From positions 1 to 5,020 of the forward strand of contig JAPLVI010000050.1 in assembly GCA_026397195.1 (NCBI GenBank): DNA of 5,020 nt, in the 5' to 3' direction. This stretch comes from Candidatus Berkelbacteria bacterium (GTDB lineage: Bacteria; Patescibacteriota; UBA1384; JAHJRZ01). Below are positions 1 to 5,020 of this stretch, piece by piece. The notes below the pieces were generated by a model. It saw only the letters and a program-made list of their open reading frames with translations. It was not told where the DNA came from and did not search any database. The position numbers and the translations under genes were made by a program. Numbering within the stretch: the stretch's first letter is position 1; each line of letters starts with the position of its first letter.

Positions 1-30
1 TATATCAATGAAAGAGTATGCGGGCAATAC

Positions 31-312
31 CTAAATTATTATCTTAAAGTCCACTAAACTATCGCTAGGTTCAAGCCACTCAACGTCTACTTTTTTTATT
101 TTAGCGCGATCAGGACCGACTCTTGTCCAGGCAATCATTGCCTTAATACCTTCTTCAGCTCCCTGGATCATTATCATTACATTTCCATTCTCTGTATTTT
201 TAACCCAGCCAACAAGATCCAAGGCTAGAGCTTCTTCTTTGGTTTCTTGCCGAAAAAATACTCCTTGTACTCTTCCCATAACACAAATTTTTGCTCTTTT
301 AATATTATTCAT
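31..312 (-). CDS. acyP: Acylphosphatase
   Basis: A 93-residue cytoplasmic enzyme expected to hydrolyse acyl phosphates (for example acetyl phosphate or 1,3-bisphosphoglycerate) to a carboxylate and phosphate. Both family signatures are present. The first is G13-R-V-Q-G-V-F-F-R21, the phosphate-binding loop with catalytic Arg21. The second is G35-W-V-K-N39 followed by N-G43-N-V and G51, with catalytic Asn39. The length matches the usual 90-100 residues and the single domain is complete, so the enzyme is predicted to be active. The ATG at 312-310 is the natural start: it puts the first signature at the usual distance from the N terminus. Only a weak purine stretch (AAAGA) precedes it. The gene lies downstream of hsp20 on the same strand, with a hairpin between them. 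I see no convincing promoter of its own, so it may depend on read-through or on a promoter inside hsp20. Family assignment is secure; the physiological substrate is not visible. Confidence 0.95.
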   Translation of the reverse strand: MNNIKRAKICVMGRVQGVFFRQETKEEALALDLVGWVKNTENGNVMIMIQGAEEGIKAMIAWTRVGPDRAKIKKVDVEWLEPSDSLVDFKIII

Positions 313-329
313 ATTATCTTTAAATTAAA

Positions 330-350
330 TTAGCCGACAATGTCGGCTAA
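330..350 (-). terminator. Hairpin terminator after hsp20
   Basis: A perfect inverted repeat: TTAGCCGACA at 330-339, one base, then TGTCGGCTAA at 341-350. Folded as RNA it gives about 9 base pairs closed by a three-base loop. Read on the minus strand it starts 20 bases after the hsp20 stop codon and is followed by the U-rich stretch ATTTAATTT, as in an intrinsic terminator. The U-tract is interrupted, so termination may be partial, which would leave some read-through into the acylphosphatase gene 17 bases further on. The plus-strand reading also ends in a T-rich stretch, but no plus-strand gene needs it. Confidence 0.7.
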
Positions 351-370
351 ACTTTATTTCACATTAAAGA

Positions 371-823
371 TTACTTCCCATCCTGAACTTGAATGACTCT
401 TGTTTTTGCTTTGGCTTCTTTGGGAACCGTTACTACTAAAACTCCGTCCTTAATTGAAGCCGAAGCATTTTCAGCATCAACCGCAACCGGTAGAATATAA
501 GAACGAGAAAAGCTTCCCCAATAGCATTCTTGAACTAGATAATTCTCATTCTCTATTTTCTCATCTTGCTTTCGTTCGCCCTTAACTGTCAAAACATCAT
601 CTGTTACTGATATATCTAGATCCTCAGCTCTTACACCGGCAATAGGAGTTTTAACTATAATTTCATCCTCAGTTTGATAAACATCAATCGCCAATTGTCC
701 TTCATAGGCCTCAACGGCCTCATCATCATTTTTTCCCTGGGTTGGTTTTTCATCAACTTGAACCGAACTCGATTCTTCAGTCGCATCACGACCAAAAATT
801 TTAGCAAAGTTTTTATCACTCAT
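371..823 (-). CDS. hsp20: Small heat-shock protein, Hsp20/alpha-crystallin family
   Basis: A 150-residue ATP-independent holdase chaperone of the cytoplasm that binds unfolding proteins and usually forms large oligomers. Residues 1-42 are a polar, acidic, probably disordered N-terminal arm. The alpha-crystallin domain runs from about 43 to 135. It includes V-K-T-P-I-A-G-V (57-64), which matches the family's 'PG' strand region; the G-S-F-S-R element (103-107) followed by L-P (111-112); and the hallmark G-V-L (127-129) followed by V-T-V-P-K. The C-terminal tail carries the I-x-V oligomerisation motif at Ile144-Val146. Length and order are normal for the bacterial class. The ATG at 823-821 is supported by AAAGGAG just upstream. 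The gene is divergent from the large amidase gene and precedes the acylphosphatase gene on the same strand. A sigma70-like promoter and a terminator frame it as mainly its own unit. I found no CIRCE (HrcA) operator, so heat control, if any, is by another route. Confidence 0.95.
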   Translation of the reverse strand: MSDKNFAKIFGRDATEESSSVQVDEKPTQGKNDDEAVEAYEGQLAIDVYQTEDEIIVKTPIAGVRAEDLDISVTDDVLTVKGERKQDEKIENENYLVQECYWGSFSRSYILPVAVDAENASASIKDGVLVVTVPKEAKAKTRVIQVQDGK

Positions 824-826
824 ATT

Positions 827-833
827 CTCCTTT
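827..833 (-). promoter_or_regulatory. Ribosome binding site of hsp20
   Basis: On the minus strand the sequence AAAGGAG lies three bases before the ATG at 823. The match to the anti-Shine-Dalgarno sequence is strong although the spacing is short. It fixes the start codon of the Hsp20 protein. Confidence 0.75.
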
Positions 834-858
834 CATTTCCTATAATTTAGCTAACTCC

Positions 859-887
859 ATTATAATTTGCCTTTATCATCTTTGCAA
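859..887 (-). promoter_or_regulatory. Sigma70-like promoter for hsp20
   Basis: Read on the minus strand, a -35 element TTGCAA (887-882) is followed by a 17-base spacer and a perfect -10 element TATAAT (864-859). Transcription would start near 852, giving a leader of about 29 bases that contains the Shine-Dalgarno sequence. An 8-bp palindrome TTAGCTAA (847-854) falls at the predicted start point and could be incidental. No CIRCE inverted repeat is present. Confidence 0.7.
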
Positions 888-893
888 ATATTT

Positions 894-902
894 TTATCCA
901 CA
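894..902 (+). promoter_or_regulatory. DnaA-box consensus sequence
   Basis: TTATCCACA matches the strong DnaA-box consensus exactly. It lies seven bases upstream of the hsp20 -35 element, between the two divergent promoters, and next to an AT-rich stretch with a 10-bp palindrome AATAATTATT (905-914). Only one exact copy was seen, and the neighbouring genes are not those of a replication origin. It could therefore be a regulatory DnaA site, a titration site or a chance match. Seeing the sequence is certain; its function is inference. Confidence 0.4.
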
Positions 903-958
903 TTAATAATTATTGACAAACCTGTGTAATATAAGGTGGCTAGGCAAATATCTTGGGA

Positions 959-987
959 TTGATTTTTAGGCGATTTTTTGGTATAAT
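959..987 (+). promoter_or_regulatory. Strong extended -10 promoter for the large amidase gene
   Basis: TTGATT at 959-964, a spacer of exactly 17 bases, and TATAAT at 982-987 form a near-consensus sigma70-type promoter. The TGG directly before TATAAT (979-981) is an extended -10 (TGn) element. Transcription would begin at about 993-995, some 26 bases before the GTG start at 1021. The TTGACA at 913-918 is a better -35 hexamer but has no -10 at a workable distance. Confidence 0.8.
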
Positions 988-1006
988 ATAATAATGAACA
1001 ATAAGT

Positions 1007-1011
1007 AAGGA
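1007..1011 (+). promoter_or_regulatory. Ribosome binding site deciding the GTG start
   Basis: AAGGA at 1007-1011 lies nine bases before GTG 1021. An in-frame stop (TAA 1006-1008) precedes it and GTG is the first start codon after that stop. The next in-frame ATG is codon 18, inside the hydrophobic segment, and starting there would lose the positively charged n-region. The ATG at 1011 is in another frame and closes after seven codons. Confidence 0.75.
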
Positions 1012-1020
1012 TGGTGGCAA

Positions 1021-4000
1021 GTGATAGGCTCTAAAAACAAAAAACGAATCATAAACTTGGGCAATGGGTTTATGTTTATTGCAACTTTTTTAGCCTTATT
1101 TTTAGTTTTATTCGTCTCGGTCAAATATGCCACGTCTGCTGAAAATGAAACAAAGGCTAAAAATATAGAAATTCAAAATTTTGATGCAAATTCTGCCGCT
1201 GTTTCTGGTTTAACTGCACAAATCGATGCCCAAAGGCTTGAAGCAAATTCTCTCTCGGGGCAGAATTACCAATGGCAGTCGCAAATTATTCATGCGGATT
1301 TCTCTTTTGATGCGCTCGGCGCAAACTGGAGCAAAGATGACCAATCGAAGATTGATCTTTATGCCCGTTTTTCCAAAGACAACAAATCCTGGGAAGATTG
1401 GCAAAAATTTGATCCAACTGACGAAGGAGAAGCTAACGAAAAAAGTCCTTCTGTCAATAGCAACACCGAAGAGGTGGCTAATCTTCTTTTTTCTAAAGAT
1501 GCTCAATATTTTCAATATAAAGTCGTCTTTGCCGATAAGAAAAATGATTCATTCTTAGAAAGCATTAAGTTTGTCTATATCAAGCCCTCGAATAACAGCA
1601 ATAAAAAATTTTCTTTACTTAACTATTTAGGAATAAAAAAAGCTGAAGCAGTGAACTCGCCCCGTATTATTTCCCGCGCCGAATGGGGGGCAGACCCGGC
1701 GCTTATGACCTGGCCGCCTGAATATGTAAGGCCGAATAAAATCATTATTCATCATACCGCCTCAGGCAACAACCCACCCGATCCAGCGGCAGTTGTCCGA
1801 TCAATATATTATTATCATGCTGTTTCCTTAGGATGGGGAGATATTGGCTATAATTACCTTTTTGACCAATACGGCAATATCTATGAAGGCAGGGCCGGAG
1901 GAAATATGGTTGTTGGCGCTCATGCTTATGGTCAAAATTACGGTTCAATTGGATTTTCGGTCATTGGTGAATTCTCCGGGACAAACATTACTGATGCCAC
2001 TTTTAATTCCTTGGTTGATTTGACTGCTTTTAAGGCTTATGCCAATGATTTTGATATAACTTGGGGCACTATCTTTGGACATCGCGACTTTTGCAATAAT
2101 CCTCCCGGTCATAACTGCACTGCCTGCCCGGGTGATGTCTTGTATGGATACAAAGGTCAAATAATTGATATTGCCCGGCAAAAAGAAAACACATATTTAC
2201 AGAGAGACCGCGATTTTCTCAATCAAAATAATAATGTTTTGGTTAAATCTTATTCCCAGCCGGAAGTCTATCTTTGGAAAGATGGGGTCAAAAGACATAT
2301 TGTAGACATGCAAACTTTTGCCATATTAGGATACTCTTCGAGCAATATTAATTATGTTTCAAGCATCGCTCTTAATGAGAAACCAAGTGGACCCTTTTTA
2401 AGCGCACTTATAAAAGCGAATGACAACCCTAAAGTATATTTGGCGGCTGATAATTTTACAGCTAAATATTTTATTGATAGTGGTAATATATTCAATCATT
2501 ATGGTTTCTCTTGGTCAAATATTGCTTCGTTTGACCCTGCACAAGTAGATAGTATTACTCTAAAAGGAACACTTAAAAGAAATGTCCAAAAAGATAATGA
2601 CCCGGCCGTCTACCGAATTACTGCCAATACAAAATATCACTATTATAATATGCTCAGCTTCGCAGGCTGGGGCAATACCTCTAATGATATAAGTACTCTG
2701 CCCTCCGCTTTTGTTGATATCTATCCCAGAGGATCTGATCTTTATTGGGTCGTTAAAGGTTCTGGACCTCAAGTCTATTTTCTCCAAGATGGCCAAAAAC
2801 ATTATATTCCCAGCATGGAGATATTTTCCGCTTGGAATCAAACTTGGTCAATGCTAACAAATATCACTGACAGCGAACTTAATTCTTTTTTTCTTGGATC
2901 TAATCTTTCCCGCTTTGTTAGGGGCAGCCAAATCTATCTTTTGGACGAAAAAGGCAAGCATCTTATCAGCTCTGTTTCACTTCTTAGTCAATGGGGCCAA
3001 TCAGAATCTTCGACCTTCTTAACTTATGACGAACATTTGGCTCGCATTAACAATTCTTTCGACGCCAATGATCTCATCAAGGGTGATAGGACAGCTGAAG
3101 TTTACCTTCTCTTTCAAGGAAAAAAATATCATATTGCAGATGAACCGTCTCTCTTTGCCTGGAATAAGAAATGGGGCGATTTAAAAGTCTATTCTCAAAG
3201 TTTAATCAATGAAATCCCAACTGCCGAAACCAAACTCTCCAGATTTATCCAAAAACTTTCTACTCCGCAAGATCCAGCTATCTATTTAGTTCTAAACGGA
3301 GAAAAAAGATACATTCCCAGCCCAACAATTTGGACTTTATGGGGCGGAGCGACGAGTTATCTCGCTAAACTGCCGTCAGATTTCTTCGATTCTTTACCCC
3401 CAGGAGCAGTTATTTCACCTCTTATTAAGGGGACAGGCCCGGCAATTTATATTTTGGATAACGGCCGCAAAGATTGGGTGCCGAGCCCTGAAGTTCTTCA
3501 GGTCTGGGGATGGTCATTAACTGATGTGGTGACGGTTGATGATTCAACTCTGAATAATTTCCCTGTTGGTCCTACTTTGGGAGTACTCGTTAGAAGTACA
3601 ACTAACCCTGGAGTCTATCTCATCAATTCAGGTAAAAAATTATATATTCCTAGCTCAGCTATCCTTTATGCTTGGGGATTTAATTTTAATCAGATCATAG
3701 CCATAAGCCCTACTCTTCTCCAAATCCCTGGAAACGGTGATACTCTTGGTATTCTGGCTAAATCTTCAGATGCTGATCCTAATATCTTTCTTATGAATCA
3801 GACTGAAAGAAAACTTATCCCTGACATCGAAACTTTGAATGCCTGGCAAGGAACTTCGAATATTGTTGCCTCAAGTTATATTAATAATCTACCCATTAAC
3901 GGATCGGCAGGCCGAGTAGCTAAAGGAGCTAATTCAGTTGCGGTTTATTTTCTTGATTCTGGAAAAAAATATCATTTTCCTGATTGGGATACCTTTATTG

Positions 4001-4779
4001 TCTGGGGCTACAATAATTCAAATATCACAGTAGTAAATCAAGAAACAATCAATGCCGTTCCTTATGCGGGAATAATTTCGCGTCTAATTAAAGGAAGTGG
4101 CCCCGCGATTTACTTAATCGATGGTGGCCAAAAAAGATATATCCCTAGCCCTGATATTTTTAATAGCTATGGTTGGAGCTGGTCAAGTATCATCACCCTA
4201 GCTGATTCTTTTATTAATCAACTTCACGATGGACCAGTGGTTTTACCAGCCGAGATTGATGCTTTAGACGGAGTTTGGATTCCGACTACTAGCGGCAAGA
4301 CTGGTCGCGAACAGCATCTCTGGCTTGAGAGCGGCGAGACGCCGGAACACCACTATCTTGTCTCTGGAACTCCGCCTTGGGCAATGAATGGCATGGCGGG
4401 CAGCTTTGGCGCTTTTGGCTCTCCCCCCACTCTTGATAATGAACGTTATTATATCAATATGCGCTGGAATTATACTGAATGGTATGAGGCGCCGGACGGA
4501 ACCTGCCATACTCCTGATGGCCATCCGGACACTTGTTACAGAAACTCTAATCTCGCTTTAAAAACTTGGCACCGCAGCAAGCGGCTCATTGTCACCAATC
4601 CAGCTAATGGCCACAAAATTGTCGTTTCGGTTGAAGAAACCGGTCCAGCTATTTGGACGGGGCGTGTCTCTGGCCTTTCTCCAGAAGCAATGGGGATGCT
4701 TGGAGCGAATACCAATGACAATCTAATCTATCATTGGTCAGGGCTTCAATCTGTTCCTTTGGGACCTCTTAATTTTTAA
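1021..4779 (+). CDS. Giant secreted PGRP-type amidase with 12 repeats and an RlpA-like C-terminal barrel
   Basis: A 1252-residue envelope protein, predicted to cut the N-acetylmuramoyl-L-alanine bond of peptidoglycan outside the membrane. Residues 5-9 are basic and 17-34 form a hydrophobic helix. T-S-A40 is a possible signal peptidase site, otherwise this is an anchor. About 85-188 is beta-rich with W-x-x-W (124-127), like domains preceding PGRPs in Actinobacteria (recall). The Amidase_2/PGRP domain spans about 213-390. R-A-E-W-G-A (219-224) opens it. Zinc ligands are His244 (in I-H-H-T), His354 (G-H-R-D) and Cys369 (T-A-C-P-G), with Tyr277 and Thr367 at the usual catalytic positions, so activity is likely. 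Cys358 and Cys366 flank the site. Residues about 406-1072 hold twelve degenerate repeats. Residues about 1073-1175 are aromatic-rich with Cys1162/Cys1172. Residues about 1176-1250 resemble the RlpA double-psi beta-barrel (V-T-N-P-A-N-G at 1191-1197, G-P at 1208-1209), but the RlpA catalytic positions are changed. Amidase call is firm; the C-terminal call is moderate. Confidence 0.9.
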   Translation: MIGSKNKKRIINLGNGFMFIATFLALFLVLFVSVKYATSAENETKAKNIEIQNFDANSAAVSGLTAQIDAQRLEANSLSGQNYQWQSQIIHADFSFDALGANWSKDDQSKIDLYARFSKDNKSWEDWQKFDPTDEGEANEKSPSVNSNTEEVANLLFSKDAQYFQYKVVFADKKNDSFLESIKFVYIKPSNNSNKKFSLLNYLGIKKAEAVNSPRIISRAEWGADPALMTWPPEYVRPNKIIIHHTASGNNPPDPAAVVRSIYYYHAVSLGWGDIGYNYLFDQYGNIYEGRAGGNMVVGAHAYGQNYGSIGFSVIGEFSGTNITDATFNSLVDLTAFKAYANDFDITWGTIFGHRDFCNNPPGHNCTACPGDVLYGYKGQIIDIARQKENTYLQRDRDFLNQNNNVLVKSYSQPEVYLWKDGVKRHIVDMQTFAILGYSSSNINYVSSIALNEKPSGPFLSALIKANDNPKVYLAADNFTAKYFIDSGNIFNHYGFSWSNIASFDPAQVDSITLKGTLKRNVQKDNDPAVYRITANTKYHYYNMLSFAGWGNTSNDISTLPSAFVDIYPRGSDLYWVVKGSGPQVYFLQDGQKHYIPSMEIFSAWNQTWSMLTNITDSELNSFFLGSNLSRFVRGSQIYLLDEKGKHLISSVSLLSQWGQSESSTFLTYDEHLARINNSFDANDLIKGDRTAEVYLLFQGKKYHIADEPSLFAWNKKWGDLKVYSQSLINEIPTAETKLSRFIQKLSTPQDPAIYLVLNGEKRYIPSPTIWTLWGGATSYLAKLPSDFFDSLPPGAVISPLIKGTGPAIYILDNGRKDWVPSPEVLQVWGWSLTDVVTVDDSTLNNFPVGPTLGVLVRSTTNPGVYLINSGKKLYIPSSAILYAWGFNFNQIIAISPTLLQIPGNGDTLGILAKSSDADPNIFLMNQTERKLIPDIETLNAWQGTSNIVASSYINNLPINGSAGRVAKGANSVAVYFLDSGKKYHFPDWDTFIVWGYNNSNITVVNQETINAVPYAGIISRLIKGSGPAIYLIDGGQKRYIPSPDIFNSYGWSWSSIITLADSFINQLHDGPVVLPAEIDALDGVWIPTTSGKTGREQHLWLESGETPEHHYLVSGTPPWAMNGMAGSFGAFGSPPTLDNERYYINMRWNYTEWYEAPDGTCHTPDGHPDTCYRNSNLALKTWHRSKRLIVTNPANGHKIVVSVEETGPAIWTGRVSGLSPEAMGMLGANTNDNLIYHWSGLQSVPLGPLNF
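2236..4236 (+). repeat. Twelve tandem protein repeats of about 55 residues inside the amidase
   Basis: Each unit follows roughly this order: [LV]-[IV]-[KR]-G-x-G-P-x-[VI]-Y-[LF], a turn with G-[KQR]-K, then [IV]-P-S, an [FLI]-x-x-W-G-[WY] segment, and a tail ending in P-x-G. The Tyr (or Phe) of the V-Y step falls at residues 417, 473, 531, 586, 639, 695, 755, 810, 866, 923, 976 and 1031, so the spacing is 53-60. The repeats are diverged at the DNA level and will not behave as a recombination-prone satellite. The pattern suggests short beta-strands plus one helix per unit. I recall similar repeats in secreted proteins of Patescibacteria and Actinobacteria but cannot give a family name. A role in wall or surface binding, or as a long stalk, is inference. 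Confidence 0.85.
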
Positions 4780-4802
4780 GCCAAATTGTAGTTTACTGGC
4801 TT
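4778..4802 (+). terminator. Weak hairpin after the amidase gene
   Basis: AAGCCA (4778-4783) can pair with TGGCTT (4797-4802) around a 13-base loop, beginning within the TAA stop codon. The stem has six pairs and is followed only by TTAAAG, so it is a poor intrinsic terminator at best. It also overlaps the proposed -35 of the next gene. The two genes may be partly co-transcribed. Confidence 0.3.
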
Positions 4803-4815
4803 TAAAGTATATAAT
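4786..4815 (+). promoter_or_regulatory. Probable promoter of the downstream secreted-protein gene
   Basis: A perfect TATAAT lies at 4810-4815 with TTGTAG at 4786-4791, an 18-base spacer. The -35 is only fair. The predicted start point, near 4822, is about four bases before the ATG at 4826, so the transcript would be essentially leaderless. This agrees with the lack of any Shine-Dalgarno sequence in that interval. Confidence 0.5.
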
Positions 4816-4825
4816 CTAAATAATA

Positions 4826-5020
4826 ATGCGAAAAAAAATATCAATTTTGGGACTTATTTTTGTTTTTGTAATATTTTTTATTTTTCCTTCTTATTCCACA
4901 GCACAAGAGAGAAAATTTGATTTTGACCCCGAAACCCTTATAACAAATCAAAATGAGACAAAATATGTTTTGGGAGAACTAATTATTGAATTAAAAGAAG
5001 GCAAAAAACCACAGAGCGAC
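4826..5020 (+). CDS. Secreted protein of unknown function (N-terminal part only)
   Basis: An open frame from ATG 4826 runs to the window end (65 codons, no stop), so only the N terminus is seen. It begins M-R-K-K, a basic n-region, followed by a strongly hydrophobic stretch at residues 5-21. S-T-A26 then gives a plausible signal peptidase I site, with the mature chain starting Q27-E28. The mature part is polar and alternates acidic and basic patches (F-D-F-D-P-E at 31-36, E-L-K-E-G-K-K near 57-63). No enzymatic motif is visible in the 39 mature residues. No Shine-Dalgarno sequence precedes the ATG; the upstream sequence is AT-rich with a TATAAT ten bases away. It follows the amidase gene by 46 bases on the same strand, so a cell-envelope role is plausible but unproven. 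Export is well supported; function is unknown. Confidence 0.75.
   Translation, partial: MRKKISILGLIFVFVIFFIFPSYSTAQERKFDFDPETLITNQNETKYVLGELIIELKEGKKPQSD

Noticed and set aside
824..900. CIRCE-type heat-shock operator upstream of hsp20
   Set aside because: No TTAGCACTC / GAGTGCTAA inverted repeat is present. TTAGCTAA at 847-854 is only a short palindrome.
913..935. TTGACA at 913-918 with TAATAT or TATAAG just downstream as a plus-strand promoter
   Set aside because: The possible -10 hexamers lie only 8-11 bases away and nothing suitable occurs at 16-19 bases. The TTGATT/TATAAT pair at 959-987 is far better placed.
880..940. Replication origin based on the DnaA box and AT-rich DNA
   Set aside because: Only one exact box was found, and no dnaA, dnaN or other origin-associated gene is in the window.
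1226..1558. 110-codon open frame on the plus strand overlapping the amidase gene
   Set aside because: It is out of frame with a gene whose domains are clear, its product is Lys/Arg/Met-rich without a recognisable motif, and it has no start signals.
1210..2841. Several minus-strand open frames of 67-101 codons opposite the amidase gene
   Set aside because: They show no family motifs and are best explained as antisense shadows of the real coding frame.
4264..4721. Minus-strand open frames of 86 and 61 codons opposite the C-terminal domain
   Set aside because: This GC-richer stretch has fewer stop codons in all frames. The products look like random Ala/Arg/Ile-rich sequence and lack ribosome binding sites.
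4831..4838. Run of eight A near the start of the terminal gene as a phase-variation or slippage site
   Set aside because: Lys-Lys codons in a signal peptide of an AT-rich genome readily give such a run. The frame is intact and nothing else points to phase variation.

Overview
The window looks like chromosome of a low-GC bacterium with small, simply arranged genes, most probably a member of the Patescibacteria (Candidate Phyla Radiation). This rests on my recall of protein style: a very long secreted PGRP-type amidase carrying many 'VYL..GKK..IPS..F..WG' repeats and ending in an RlpA-like barrel. It does not rest on a marker gene. The standard genetic code reads through every gene, with no in-frame UGA needed. 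No mobile element, tRNA, rRNA or CRISPR array was seen.

Layout: on the minus strand, 371-823 encodes a small heat-shock protein of the Hsp20/alpha-crystallin family. It has its own sigma70-like promoter (859-887), a good Shine-Dalgarno sequence and a hairpin terminator (330-350). Immediately downstream, also on the minus strand, 31-312 encodes an acylphosphatase with both catalytic residues intact. The 197-base gap 824-1020 is a divergent control region. It holds the hsp20 promoter facing left, an exact DnaA-box sequence (894-902), a 10-bp palindrome, and a strong extended -10 promoter facing right (959-987).

The rest is dominated by one plus-strand gene, 1021-4779 (1252 codons, GTG start). 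Its product is exported or membrane-anchored. In order it has an N-terminal hydrophobic segment, a beta-sandwich-like domain, a zinc amidase/PGRP domain with all expected ligands, twelve degenerate ~55-residue repeats, and a C-terminal RlpA-like double-psi beta-barrel. The usual RlpA catalytic His and Asp positions are substituted in that barrel. A second secreted protein begins at 4826 and runs off the window. It has its own promoter so close to the ATG that its mRNA may be leaderless.

The two plus-strand genes are best read as envelope genes: peptidoglycan cleavage or binding, plus an unknown secreted partner. The two minus-strand genes are cytoplasmic housekeeping and stress functions. The points most worth a second look are the architecture of the giant amidase (a four-repeat super-period, the altered barrel active site, and an extra cysteine pair beside the zinc site) and the DnaA box between the divergent promoters. 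I see no evidence for a wholly new multi-gene system.
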